14,294 nucleotides of DNA from Deltaproteobacteria bacterium (GTDB taxonomy: Bacteria > Desulfobacterota > Desulfobacteria > Desulfobacterales > Desulfobacteraceae). The notes beneath the pieces were generated by a model. That model saw only the letters and a program-made list of their open reading frames with translations, made no database searches and was not told where the DNA came from. The DNA lies in assembly GCA_019314105.1 (NCBI GenBank), contig JAFCZY010000014.1:1-14294 (forward strand). Direction: 5' to 3'. The position numbers and the translations under genes are program-made. The stretch's first letter is position 1; each line of letters starts with the position of its first letter. Of this stretch, positions 7,875 through 14,294 are shown piece after piece.

Positions 7875-8629
7875 TTAATTTCTCCTTTTGCAATATAAGT
7901 CTTTATGAATCCGGCACATCCAAGAATAAAGACAATTATTCCGAGAATAGCCGTGTAAAAAAGGTCTATCTGACTTACCGGGCTATTGGAAGCTGCCATG
8001 GTAAATGCAGCCTTTATTTCCGGATAGATGGGCGCTATGATAACTGTAAATAGGAAGTAAAGGGCAATTGAAGTCATGGATAAGCCCAGAAAAGAATTCC
8101 AGGAACCGATTTTATGGCGAAACGGAAAAATAATAGCAGATGTAACAAAAATTATGCCGCTAAAAAGGGCAAAAAGGATCAACGTAATTAAAAGCGGTGA
8201 TAAAGTAAAAAACGAATATGCAAAGAGCAGGTTAAAAAGGATTACCGTGGCACACACAGGGCAGGGCAAAATCATAAGCAAACCGGCCCGAAGGGAAAGA
8301 TGCTTATGCTCGGCAGGATTTTGAAGGAGCAGCTTGCCTCCCCAGAGAAGAAGCCCAAGAGCCACTGCAAAATAAAGCAGCATGCCGTATTGAAGCATAT
8401 TTACAAACTGATCCTGATAATTTAACAAATTAAAGCGAGTAATCACATAATACAGGCAAAAGAAAAGGATCAGATAAATAAAAAGGCTTCCAATAAGAAA
8501 GAGGACTTTTTTACCAAGGAGAACGGTCCTGTTGTATATCTGTGCGCTCAGTCCCAGCCCCACCTTAATCCCAAAAACAGAAAAGGCGACCAGAATACCG
8601 GTTATCCATAGTTGTTTTAACATTGACAT
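7871..8629 (-). CDS. DUF2162 (HmuT-type) polytopic membrane protein, putative transporter
   Basis: This complete 252-residue integral membrane protein has about seven hydrophobic segments (residues 5-28, 41-65, 80-98, 115-141, 143-168, 180-203 and 222-247). It belongs to the DUF2162 type, described only as a putative transporter and called HmuT in Bacteroidetes heme clusters. A notable motif is LPCPVC (C123, C126) within the fourth membrane segment, preceded by EHKH (H108, H110) in a loop. Such residues could bind metal or form a redox pair. GGAGG lies just before the ATG, and the stop overlaps the next gene by 4 bp. In context it could carry the metal or the stripped ring across the inner membrane, since no BtuCD-like ABC permease is present in the window. 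Function is not established. Confidence 0.8.
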   Translation of the reverse strand: MSMLKQLWITGILVAFSVFGIKVGLGLSAQIYNRTVLLGKKVLFLIGSLFIYLILFFCLYYVITRFNLLNYQDQFVNMLQYGMLLYFAVALGLLLWGGKLLLQNPAEHKHLSLRAGLLMILPCPVCATVILFNLLFAYSFFTLSPLLITLILFALFSGIIFVTSAIIFPFRHKIGSWNSFLGLSMTSIALYFLFTVIIAPIYPEIKAAFTMAASNSPVSQIDLFYTAILGIIVFILGCAGFIKTYIAKGEIK

Positions 8630-8647
8630 TGTCCTCCCTGTGAGTAT

Positions 8648-9064
8648 CTAAAAATGATAACTCACACCAATCTCAAAATACCGGCCATTCTTGGGATAGT
8701 AAAGATTGGCATACTTGCCATTCCGTTCTATTTCACCTGTATTTGAATTCAATATAGCGGTTGAGTTACTAACGTATTCTATATCCTTATCGAAGATATT
8801 CTTCCCCAGAGCCCAGAAGGACCAGTCTGTTAGCTCGTAACGGAGACCCATATCAACGGTGGTCTTTCCGCTGTAGCGGTTATCACTGAAATGGATGCAG
8901 GAGTGTCAAACACCTTCATATCGCGTGTGGCTGTCACAACAACCTCTTCCAGCTTATATACCTCTTCATCTCCATTTTGGGCCAATGCCTTGTTTGCCGA
9001 TTGAGAGAACCAGCAAAGACCACAACACCAAAACGAGTCCTTTGCGGCCCCAGATACCGATCAT
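8648..9064 (-). pseudogene. TonB-dependent receptor remnant with internal deletion
   Basis: This is the two ends of a TonB receptor joined together. The ATG at 9064-9062 overlaps the preceding stop (ATGA) and starts a signal peptide (MIGIWGRKGLVLVLWSLLVL). An extra A at about 9001-9002 breaks the frame. The next frame continues NKALAQNGDEEVYKLEEVVV, with a TonB box (EEVVVTATR) and the plug start (DTPASISVIT). At about 8878-8886 the sequence jumps, out of frame, to a C-terminal barrel end: DNRYSGKTTVDMGLRYELTD, later WALGKNIFDKDIEY, ending GVSYHF and TAG at 8650-8648. Intact receptors here are 630-660 residues; only about 130 remain, so most of the plug and barrel is lost. It lies between the CbiZ fusion and the DUF2162 gene, so it was probably the receptor dedicated to this module. 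A mis-assembly could mimic this. Confidence 0.85.
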
Positions 9065-11103
9065 GATTGTAACCTTTCGTCATCTTTTTCCGTGATACCG
9101 GCAACCAGCGCGCCAAAGGCCATATCCATCACAATCGGCAATGCATTGGTGGAAGGAATCTTTGTGGGGGGAAAATCCGGCCGACCCGATAGCCTGGCGG
9201 CCACTGAACAACACATGGCATCAAAAAAAGCCAACTTCTTGATAAGACCCTTTCCGTAATCGTCGCTGATAGCCAAAGCGGATTCAATGAAAGAAGCATA
9301 ATAGGGAATCATCAACAAGTCCTCCAGCTTGGACGCCACCACTTTTTTGTCGGCTGTAACGGAATAAAGTTTTGCGATCCGCTCAAGACTCATCCTGCGA
9401 TCGGCCAGCCGCTGAAACAGGTCCCGGTCCGCCTTGAGACCATTTTGCTTGAAAATCGCCTCCGTCACCCCGGCGTGGACTGCCTTGGCGATCAGTTCGC
9501 CGATTTTAGTGTGCCCGCCGGCATAGCGTTCGACCGGTCCTTCGCCCTGCACTACGATGACCGTATCGGTACCCGTACCAGTGGCGCGGAAATCCCATGG
9601 GGTGTACGAGCTGCGAATATCCAAATCGAGTAGAGCCGCGGATTTGGCCTCGGTAACCGTGACGACGGCCCAAGCCATGGCGCTGGATGACAACCGGCGA
9701 TTGGTCAGCACAATAATGTTGATGGTGCCCGGCTTGGAGTACCCGCCGGAATCCTTGGACATGCGCAGGGCATTGCCCCGGACGCCGGCCGTTACCATGA
9801 CGGTCACTTCCAGGTCATGGTAGGTCGCTTTCTGAACAGACAGGTTTTTCATGTTGGCGCCGGTCATCAGACCGGCGAATTCACCCGCGGCATATCCCAG
9901 GTTAGTCGCAATGTCCGTCTGGGCCTGTTCCACCCCAAAGGCCATGTGGCCCAAGCTGGCATGCATGGACACATAGGTGTTACCGACCCCCCGCACGCCG
10001 GATTTATTGCCTTCGAGGGTCGAAAGCACATCCAGAGGTCTCTTAAACCTGACTACCAAGGATTTGTACTCGGCATCAGCCACGCGATGTCGGACAACCT
10101 GGGCATGGTCCACATAAGCCAAATCCAAGGACAGCGGCCTGCGATCAATGACCCCATTTTCCAGAACGGCTTTTTCAGGGTCCGCAAAGGAGTCCAGGTA
10201 CAAGACGGCCGCCAGCCACTCGACAAAATCACCCACCCGAGTGGAGACCTGACAGGTCAGATCACAGGGGAACATAGTTACGAATCCGGTTCGAACCGCA
10301 TCCACATCTTTCCACCCTTCCCGGTTGAGCAAGGCCTGTACGGCTTTTTCGTTCAGGTGACATCCGTAGACCACCTGAGGATTGAACTGTTGCCATTCTT
10401 TCAGATTAACGGATACGGCAAACCCGTTTCTTCCCCACTGCGGCGGGATGCCGCCGGCTGCTGCAATCATCTCATTTTGAAAGGAATCATCACCGGGACA
10501 GGCGAATTTGTCCCCAGCCATCACCCTGGCCACCCGTTTTCTATTCTTGACCGGTATGGCGGCCAGCTTAGCCTTTACCAGGGCCAGTTGATCCCGGTTG
10601 CGTTGAATAGTGGCCACTGCTTCGGCTTCACAATCAAAAAGCCGGCCAATTATCTCCATCTGGGAAAACGCTTCTTCTATTTGCCTGACCTCCATAACTA
10701 TCAGCTTGTAACGGCTATGGTCGAAACGGTTTAGCACCTCCTTATGGGAAGGCGAAACAATAATCAGATCCGGATGACAATTGGCGATTGCCTCAATATT
10801 AGGGTAAAAATAACTGCCCACATTTTTTTTTCGAAGGCCGCAGTTTAAGGTCAAATCCTGACGTGTCAACCCCACAAGGGCCTGGTCCTGACCAAATGAT
10901 ACCAGCATTTCGGTGATATAGGGCACCAGGGAAACCACCCGTTGCGGTTTTTTTACCACATGCAACTTATTTTGAAACGCATCGGTCACTGTTATGGGAA
11001 AAGTTGTGCCAAAAGAAGGCATTGGCAGCAATAAAATCAACCCGATCAGAAAAAAGCGTACCCTGAAAATAAAACAATCTGAACTCATTTTTGAAGTATC
11101 CAT
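9061..11103 (-). CDS. cbiZ: Exported BtuF-like substrate-binding domain fused to CbiZ amidohydrolase
   Basis: CbiZ cleaves the aminopropanol side chain of adenosylcobinamide to give adenosylcobyric acid, allowing corrinoids with foreign lower ligands to be rebuilt. This 680-residue protein joins three parts. A signal segment lies at residues 11-32 (FFLIGLILLLPMP, SFG then TT). A BtuF/FecB-type binding domain lies at about 35-305 (RVVSLVPYITEMLVSFG, HPDLIIVSP, and a later NPQVVYGC). A CbiZ domain lies at about 345-545, with the hallmark ATGTGTDTVIVVQGEG (508-522) and GGHTKIGELIAKAV (529-542). A C-terminal region of about 135 residues is unassigned. The ATG at 11103 is preferred over an upstream in-frame TTG at 11127 because AAAGG lies 7 bases before it. 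Export of CbiZ would be unusual, since the known enzymes are cytoplasmic. The gene looks more GC-rich than its neighbours. Confidence 0.88.
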   Translation of the reverse strand: MDTSKMSSDCFIFRVRFFLIGLILLLPMPSFGTTFPITVTDAFQNKLHVVKKPQRVVSLVPYITEMLVSFGQDQALVGLTRQDLTLNCGLRKKNVGSYFYPNIEAIANCHPDLIIVSPSHKEVLNRFDHSRYKLIVMEVRQIEEAFSQMEIIGRLFDCEAEAVATIQRNRDQLALVKAKLAAIPVKNRKRVARVMAGDKFACPGDDSFQNEMIAAAGGIPPQWGRNGFAVSVNLKEWQQFNPQVVYGCHLNEKAVQALLNREGWKDVDAVRTGFVTMFPCDLTCQVSTRVGDFVEWLAAVLYLDSFADPEKAVLENGVIDRRPLSLDLAYVDHAQVVRHRVADAEYKSLVVRFKRPLDVLSTLEGNKSGVRGVGNTYVSMHASLGHMAFGVEQAQTDIATNLGYAAGEFAGLMTGANMKNLSVQKATYHDLEVTVMVTAGVRGNALRMSKDSGGYSKPGTINIIVLTNRRLSSSAMAWAVVTVTEAKSAALLDLDIRSSYTPWDFRATGTGTDTVIVVQGEGPVERYAGGHTKIGELIAKAVHAGVTEAIFKQNGLKADRDLFQRLADRRMSLERIAKLYSVTADKKVVASKLEDLLMIPYYASFIESALAISDDYGKGLIKKLAFFDAMCCSVAARLSGRPDFPPTKIPSTNALPIVMDMAFGALVAGITEKDDERLQS

Positions 11104-11111
11104 TCGAAAAC

Positions 11112-11146
11112 CTTTCCCGGCGTACAATCCACAGCCGCCGGGAAAG
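11112..11146 (-). promoter_or_regulatory. 11-bp hairpin adjoining the ribosome binding site of the CbiZ fusion
   Basis: CTTTCCCGGCG (11112-11122) is a perfect inverted repeat of CGCCGGGAAAG (11136-11146), with a 13-base loop. On the mRNA the 3' arm ends in GGGAAAG, directly overlapping the purine-rich ribosome binding site of the gene starting at 11103. No U-run follows, so it is not an intrinsic terminator. It may limit translation of the fusion or protect the 3' end of the upstream btuB-like mRNA after processing. Confidence 0.75.
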
Positions 11147-11179
11147 AAGATTAGTGAAGTAATAGCCCCACCTATTCAA

Positions 11180-13156
11180 TCAATAGGCGTATTTCAGGCC
11201 TATATAAAATGTTCTGCCGGGCGTAGGATAGCCTTGCACAACCGCATAATCCTCATCAAAAAGGTTTTGAATTTCAGCCTTAATGGATACATCTCCGTAT
11301 TTTTTAGAAGGAAAGAGCGTTTTGGCAATCGTCAGATCGGCAACCGTATAGCTGTCAAGCCTGGTTTCCCCAGTGCCTTCATAGTCGATGATATCCTGCT
11401 CGTCGATGTAGGCAAAATTCAGCTTGGATACAAATCCGATGTCGGGATTGGCAAAACAAAGACCATAAGATGCCGTCCATTGAGGCGTGTACTGAAGGTC
11501 TTCATCCTCTTCTTCATCTTCGTATTCGGTAAGGTAGGTAAAGGAAGCGTAAGGTGAAAGTTCATAGCTCCAATAAAAAAAAGCGCCGACATCAAATTGC
11601 AGCGTACCCTCAATACCGGAGATTGTGGCGCCATCGACATTCTCATAACGCGTAACATCATCAACCGGGTCATAGGCGTAAGAGATTTTATCTTCAAAGT
11701 TCGTGTGAAAATACGTTATACCGCCGGAAACGGATTTTTTGGAAAAATCCAGGCCGATTTCATAGGTTTTGCTTTTTTCCGGATCCAGGTCGGGGTTCCC
11801 TGACCAGATACCGAAGCCCCAAGCACTATAGTCATCATACATATAAAGTTGGTCAGCGGTGGGCATCCTGAAAGCTTCGCCATAATTGACCCGGACACTC
11901 AACCCAGGAGTAAATTTATAGGCCGCGCCCAAACTGCTGGACCAATTGGTTTCATCGGTACTTTGGCCGTCATCACTATCGACATCATACCGGTCATAGC
12001 GTCCTCCTACGGAAAGAACCAGCTTATCGTCAAAGAGTTTGGTTTTGGCCATGAGAAACGCCGCCGGATTATCATAAGTGTTTTCGCTACCGTCGATTGT
12101 ATAGGAATTCGTAATCTCATAACTTGTCCAGTCAATGCCTGCGGTGACATGGGCATGATCCCACTTGACCGTCAACTGGGCTTGAGCCCCCTGCTGATCC
12201 GTATCCCGAAAGTACTTATGCTTGCTGCCATAATTTTCAGGATCAAAGGTCTCGTACTCGTCTTTTCCATTAAAATAGCGCAGGTTCCATATCATAAAAC
12301 CATCGGTTGTTTGCCCGTCATAAACGAAGTCAACAGTATTGATGGCATGGTCGACATAATTGTCTAAATCGTTCTGGCTCAAACGGCCCGGGTTTCCAAT
12401 GCCTTCGCCCTCATAGCCGGTATAGGTTACTCCGATTCGGTTATCGGGTACGAACGTCCAGCCTGCATTAACACTTATTCTCTCCTTCGAGTCAAAACCG
12501 GTGTTGAAATATTTGTCTCCTCGAGCCGTGTTGTAGTCATCCTGGGATTCTGATGAGCCGCTGAATGAAAAATCAAAATTCTTAAATTGCCCCGAAGCAC
12601 CGGCGGAAAATTTTTGATTGTCCCAGCTTCCCAGTGTTCCTTGTGCATATACAGAAGGCTTCCCATGGCCTTGTTTGGTGATGACATTAACAATGCCGCC
12701 CATGGCCGAAGCCCCATACTGAACGGAACCGGGACCTCTGATAATTTCAATACGCTCAACATTGTCCATCATAATTTTTGCCAAATTTCCTGTTCCGGCC
12801 CGCCGCCCATTTATCAGGATCAATACATTACTGGCCAGATCGTTACCATGAGTTTCAGTCTTAAAACCACGAATTTCAACCGAAATCAGTGAGTTTGGAT
12901 ATTCCCGAATCATAAACCCCTGCTTGGCAAGCAGATCACCCAAATCCTGCGCAGAGGATTGCTGGATCTGTTCTTCAGTCACAACGGTTATATTGATGGT
13001 CACATCCTCTTTTTTTTCTTTAACTCTTCCGGCAGTTACTACTATCTCTTCCAGTGTTGAAATCGAATTATCATCCTTTGAATCTTCCTGGGCATTTAAA
13101 AATCCAGGCGCAATAAAAAATGCAGAAACAATAATGTAAAACACAAACTTTTTCAT
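11180..13156 (-). CDS. btuB: BtuB-like TonB-dependent receptor
   Basis: This is a complete 658-residue outer-membrane receptor. The signal peptide is residues 1-22 (cleavage after LNA). The TonB box is at about 36-44 (EEIVVTAGR). The plug follows to about 165, with NVLILINGRRAG, VERIEIIRGPGSVQYG and GGIVNVITKQG. The barrel includes FRMPTADQLYMYDDY and GNPDLDPEKSK, close in style to the matching BtuB region, and ends in an aromatic residue (GLKYAY). AGGAG lies 6 bases before the ATG. Being the first gene after a cobalamin riboswitch makes a corrinoid the most likely ligand, although the receptor family alone cannot show this. Several acidic stretches (YEDEEEDEDLQY) occur in one barrel region, possibly a surface loop. 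Expression should fall when cobalamin is plentiful. Confidence 0.88.
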   Translation of the reverse strand: MKKFVFYIIVSAFFIAPGFLNAQEDSKDDNSISTLEEIVVTAGRVKEKKEDVTINITVVTEEQIQQSSAQDLGDLLAKQGFMIREYPNSLISVEIRGFKTETHGNDLASNVLILINGRRAGTGNLAKIMMDNVERIEIIRGPGSVQYGASAMGGIVNVITKQGHGKPSVYAQGTLGSWDNQKFSAGASGQFKNFDFSFSGSSESQDDYNTARGDKYFNTGFDSKERISVNAGWTFVPDNRIGVTYTGYEGEGIGNPGRLSQNDLDNYVDHAINTVDFVYDGQTTDGFMIWNLRYFNGKDEYETFDPENYGSKHKYFRDTDQQGAQAQLTVKWDHAHVTAGIDWTSYEITNSYTIDGSENTYDNPAAFLMAKTKLFDDKLVLSVGGRYDRYDVDSDDGQSTDETNWSSSLGAAYKFTPGLSVRVNYGEAFRMPTADQLYMYDDYSAWGFGIWSGNPDLDPEKSKTYEIGLDFSKKSVSGGITYFHTNFEDKISYAYDPVDDVTRYENVDGATISGIEGTLQFDVGAFFYWSYELSPYASFTYLTEYEDEEEDEDLQYTPQWTASYGLCFANPDIGFVSKLNFAYIDEQDIIDYEGTGETRLDSYTVADLTIAKTLFPSKKYGDVSIKAEIQNLFDEDYAVVQGYPTPGRTFYIGLKYAY

Positions 13157-13212
13157 CTAAATCTCCTTTCCCCCTCGGAATATAAAATTATTAATTCGCC
13201 CGCCAAAAGACC

Positions 13213-13251
13213 AAAAAAAATCCCCGAATCGAAATAAATCGATCCGGGGAT
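13213..13251 (-). terminator. Intrinsic terminator, likely expression platform of the riboswitch
   Basis: On the minus strand the stem ATCCCCG/CGGGGAT encloses a second helix (GATCGA with TCGAT) and a short loop, followed by eight T residues (13220-13213). It stands between the riboswitch and the btuB-like start at 13156, so it would stop transcription of the operon when formed. A UUGGGG stretch near 13291-13297 could pair with CCCCGG of the terminator (with G-U pairs) and act as antiterminator; that pairing is my inference. Confidence 0.88.
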
Positions 13252-13310
13252 ATCCCTTTTTTATCCTCAGATTTTTAATGATTAGCCCCCAAGTCCACGA
13301 GGTTGCCAAA

Positions 13311-13478
13311 CAATGTTTCAGGCAGGTCTTCTGGCTTTCGGATCACACTACTTACCGCGCCTTCCCATCCAGCTTAAAGTGGACAGTGACATTTTGCGGT
13401 TTTCGTCCCCGATTACAGCGACGGGCTCGCTCCCGATTTTCACGGGATTCCCTTTTATGCCTTAAATGCACCTGAAAT
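13311..13478 (-). ncRNA. Cobalamin riboswitch aptamer
   Basis: Read on the minus strand, the conserved elements appear in order: CAGGTGC, AAAAGGGAA, GTGAAAATCGGGAGCGAGCC, CGCTGTAA, GGGGACGAA, GTCACTG, GGATGGGAAGGCGCGGTAAG, and the B12 box AGCCAGAAGACCTGCC (13336-13321). This matches the cobalamin riboswitch family throughout. It lies about 150 bp before the btuB-like gene, with an intrinsic terminator between, so adenosylcobalamin or a related cobalamin should switch the downstream operon off. It is strong evidence that the cell treats this operon as part of its corrinoid or cobalt economy. Confidence 0.97.
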
Positions 13479-13487
13479 TAATTTTTA

Positions 13488-13516
13488 AAACTACACTTTT
13501 CCCCTGAATATGTCAA
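13488..13516 (-). promoter_or_regulatory. Probable sigma-70-type promoter of the riboswitch-led operon
   Basis: The minus strand has a perfect TTGACA (13516-13511), a 17-base spacer and TAGTTT (13493-13488) as a weak -10. A start site around 13481 would place the 5' end just before the riboswitch aptamer, which is the expected geometry. The -10 matches the consensus at only three positions, so confidence rests on the -35 box and placement. Confidence 0.65.
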
Positions 13517-13536
13517 TGAAAAAACATAACTACTCA

Positions 13537-13572
13537 GGTTCACAGTTCCATGGTTCACGGTTCAAGGTTAGA
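13537..13572. repeat. 7-bp periodic repeat, unit close to GGTTCAA
   Basis: The plus strand reads GGTTCAC, AGTTCCAT (8 bases), GGTTCAC, GGTTCAA, GGTTAGA. It lies in the 80-bp gap between the thyX stop and the promoter of the riboswitch operon. A weaker tract of the same period (CAAGATC, CCCAATC, CCTATAA at 13584-13604) reaches over the thyX stop codon. No gene or terminator is visible in this gap. Confidence 0.7.
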
Positions 13573-13598
13573 AAGCCCTGCCCCAAGATCCCCAATCC

Positions 13599-14294
13599 CT
13601 ATAATTTTGCGTAGCGTTTCTTTATTTTTTCAAATTCTCCGCAGGTCATCTTTTTTTCAGGACATTTCCCAAGACGTATGCACTTCGGGCCTGCTCCATT
13701 AAAAACACTTGGACATGCCTCACGCGCAAGCATCAACATCTGGTCGGCAACGCCACGGATTTCCCACTGAGCACGCAGGCAGAGCCTTTCTTCAAAAAAA
13801 TGCAGGAGTACTCTGGCGTTCATGGTCATCAGGATTTTGGTCTCACAGGCATTTGGAAGAACATACCGGGCATCCTCATTGCTCGATTCGCCACTACTTC
13901 CTAATGCCTCATTGAGCTTAGTATAACGACCGGCCAGGTATTCCATGGTCTCCTCAAAGTATTTCTTCGCATCCACCTCTACGCCTTCATCTCTGACCTT
14001 CTTTCCTTTAAGCTGCGGCGGCATTATATAATCAAAGCCCCCATGTGTCACGTACCGCTGGCTTCGCTGCGAATAGCTGGCCAGCCTGTGCCGGACAAGC
14101 TGATGGGTCATTGCCCGTGATACCCCGTCAATATAAAAAGTAAAAACAGCATGCTCAATCGGACTCATATGTCCCATATTACGCAACATTCCAACAAACT
14201 TCTCCGCCTGGCCCGGATCCTGGTCAAAAATTGTTTCCGTGTCTTCTGCATAACAGAGCCTGGCAGCAGAAGCAATCAGCTCGCCTGGAGCGCC
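13599..14294 (-). CDS. thyX: Flavin-dependent thymidylate synthase ThyX, 5' end outside window
   Basis: ThyX makes dTMP from dUMP with methylenetetrahydrofolate, FAD and NADPH. The frame is open to the window edge, giving 231 residues and starting GAPGELIASAARLCYAEDTE. The first stretch of the gene is missing; I estimate fewer than 20 codons from the usual family length. The ThyX signature RHRLASYSQRS (residues 68-78 from the edge, RHRx7S) is intact, and SPIEHAVFTF before it and the NACETKILMTMNARVLLHFF region after it are also typical. The C-terminus carries a Cys-containing tail (CPEKKMTCGEFEKIKKRYAKL is its end, split by the stop at 13601-13599). It lies upstream of the riboswitch operon with its own transcription unit implied, since a promoter follows. 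No functional link to the tetrapyrrole genes is evident. Confidence 0.95.
   Translation of the reverse strand, partial: GAPGELIASAARLCYAEDTETIFDQDPGQAEKFVGMLRNMGHMSPIEHAVFTFYIDGVSRAMTHQLVRHRLASYSQRSQRYVTHGGFDYIMPPQLKGKKVRDEGVEVDAKKYFEETMEYLAGRYTKLNEALGSSGESSNEDARYVLPNACETKILMTMNARVLLHFFEERLCLRAQWEIRGVADQMLMLAREACPSVFNGAGPKCIRLGKCPEKKMTCGEFEKIKKRYAKL

Noticed and set aside
8934..9116. Short minus-strand frame crossing the end of the CbiZ fusion
   Set aside because: It is the third frame through the receptor signal peptide and has no signal-peptide or TonB-box features; the broken receptor explains the region.
9817..10734. Open frame of 305 codons on the plus strand opposite the BtuF-CbiZ fusion
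   Set aside because: It is antisense to a gene with clear domain motifs, has no recognisable family features, and long antisense frames are expected in the GC-richer gene.
11103..11127. TTG at 11127 as the start of the BtuF-CbiZ fusion
   Set aside because: It lies in the loop region of the hairpin with no suitable ribosome binding site, while the ATG at 11103 has AAAGG at the right distance and leaves a normal signal peptide.
13537..13604. Repeats downstream of thyX as a CRISPR array or terminator
   Set aside because: Units are 7 bp with no spacers, and no stable hairpin followed by a T-run is visible.

Overview
The window reads as one minus-strand gene cluster from a Gram-negative bacterium. 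Signal peptides, two intact TonB-dependent receptors and ExbB/ExbD show an outer membrane. The ThyX C-terminus and the overall gene style suggest a deltaproteobacterium (Desulfobacterota), but this is inference, not proof. Transcription runs from high to low coordinates.

Layout in transcription order. (1) 14294-13599: thyX, cut by the window edge. (2) 13516-13213: a promoter, a very well conserved cobalamin riboswitch and an intrinsic terminator. (3) 13156-11180: a BtuB-like TonB-dependent receptor. (4) 11103-9061: an apparently exported fusion of a BtuF-like substrate-binding domain to a CbiZ-type adenosylcobinamide amidohydrolase, preceded by an 11-bp hairpin touching its ribosome binding site. 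(5) 9064-8648: a third TonB receptor reduced to its two ends by an internal deletion. (6) 8629-2898: a DUF2162 membrane protein, a MotA/TolQ/ExbB-type channel protein, a DUF2149 (ExbD-like) protein and a 1320-residue exported, C-terminally anchored CobN-like chelatase. This is the gene set called hmuT-hmuU-hmuV-hmuS in Bacteroidetes heme loci. (7) 2872-977: a further TonB-dependent receptor. (8) 925-1: exbB (two frameshifts) and exbD (cut by the window edge).

Spacing is tight throughout: three 4-bp stop/start overlaps, one 17-bp overlap and otherwise gaps of at most about 76 bp. No internal terminator is visible, so the whole set after thyX is probably one riboswitch-controlled transcript. 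The likely theme is TonB-driven uptake of a corrinoid or other tetrapyrrole, its processing on the outer face of the inner membrane by the CbiZ fusion and the CobN/HmuS-like protein, and energy supply by two distinct ExbB/ExbD-type motors. The most interesting point is that an HmuSTUV-type chelatase module, known from heme iron acquisition, sits here under cobalamin control beside an exported CbiZ, which points to corrinoid or cobalt handling outside the cytoplasm. The real substrate cannot be read from sequence.

The region also shows decay or sequence error (frameshifts in exbB, the gutted receptor) and three patches of 7-bp periodic repeats at gene boundaries.
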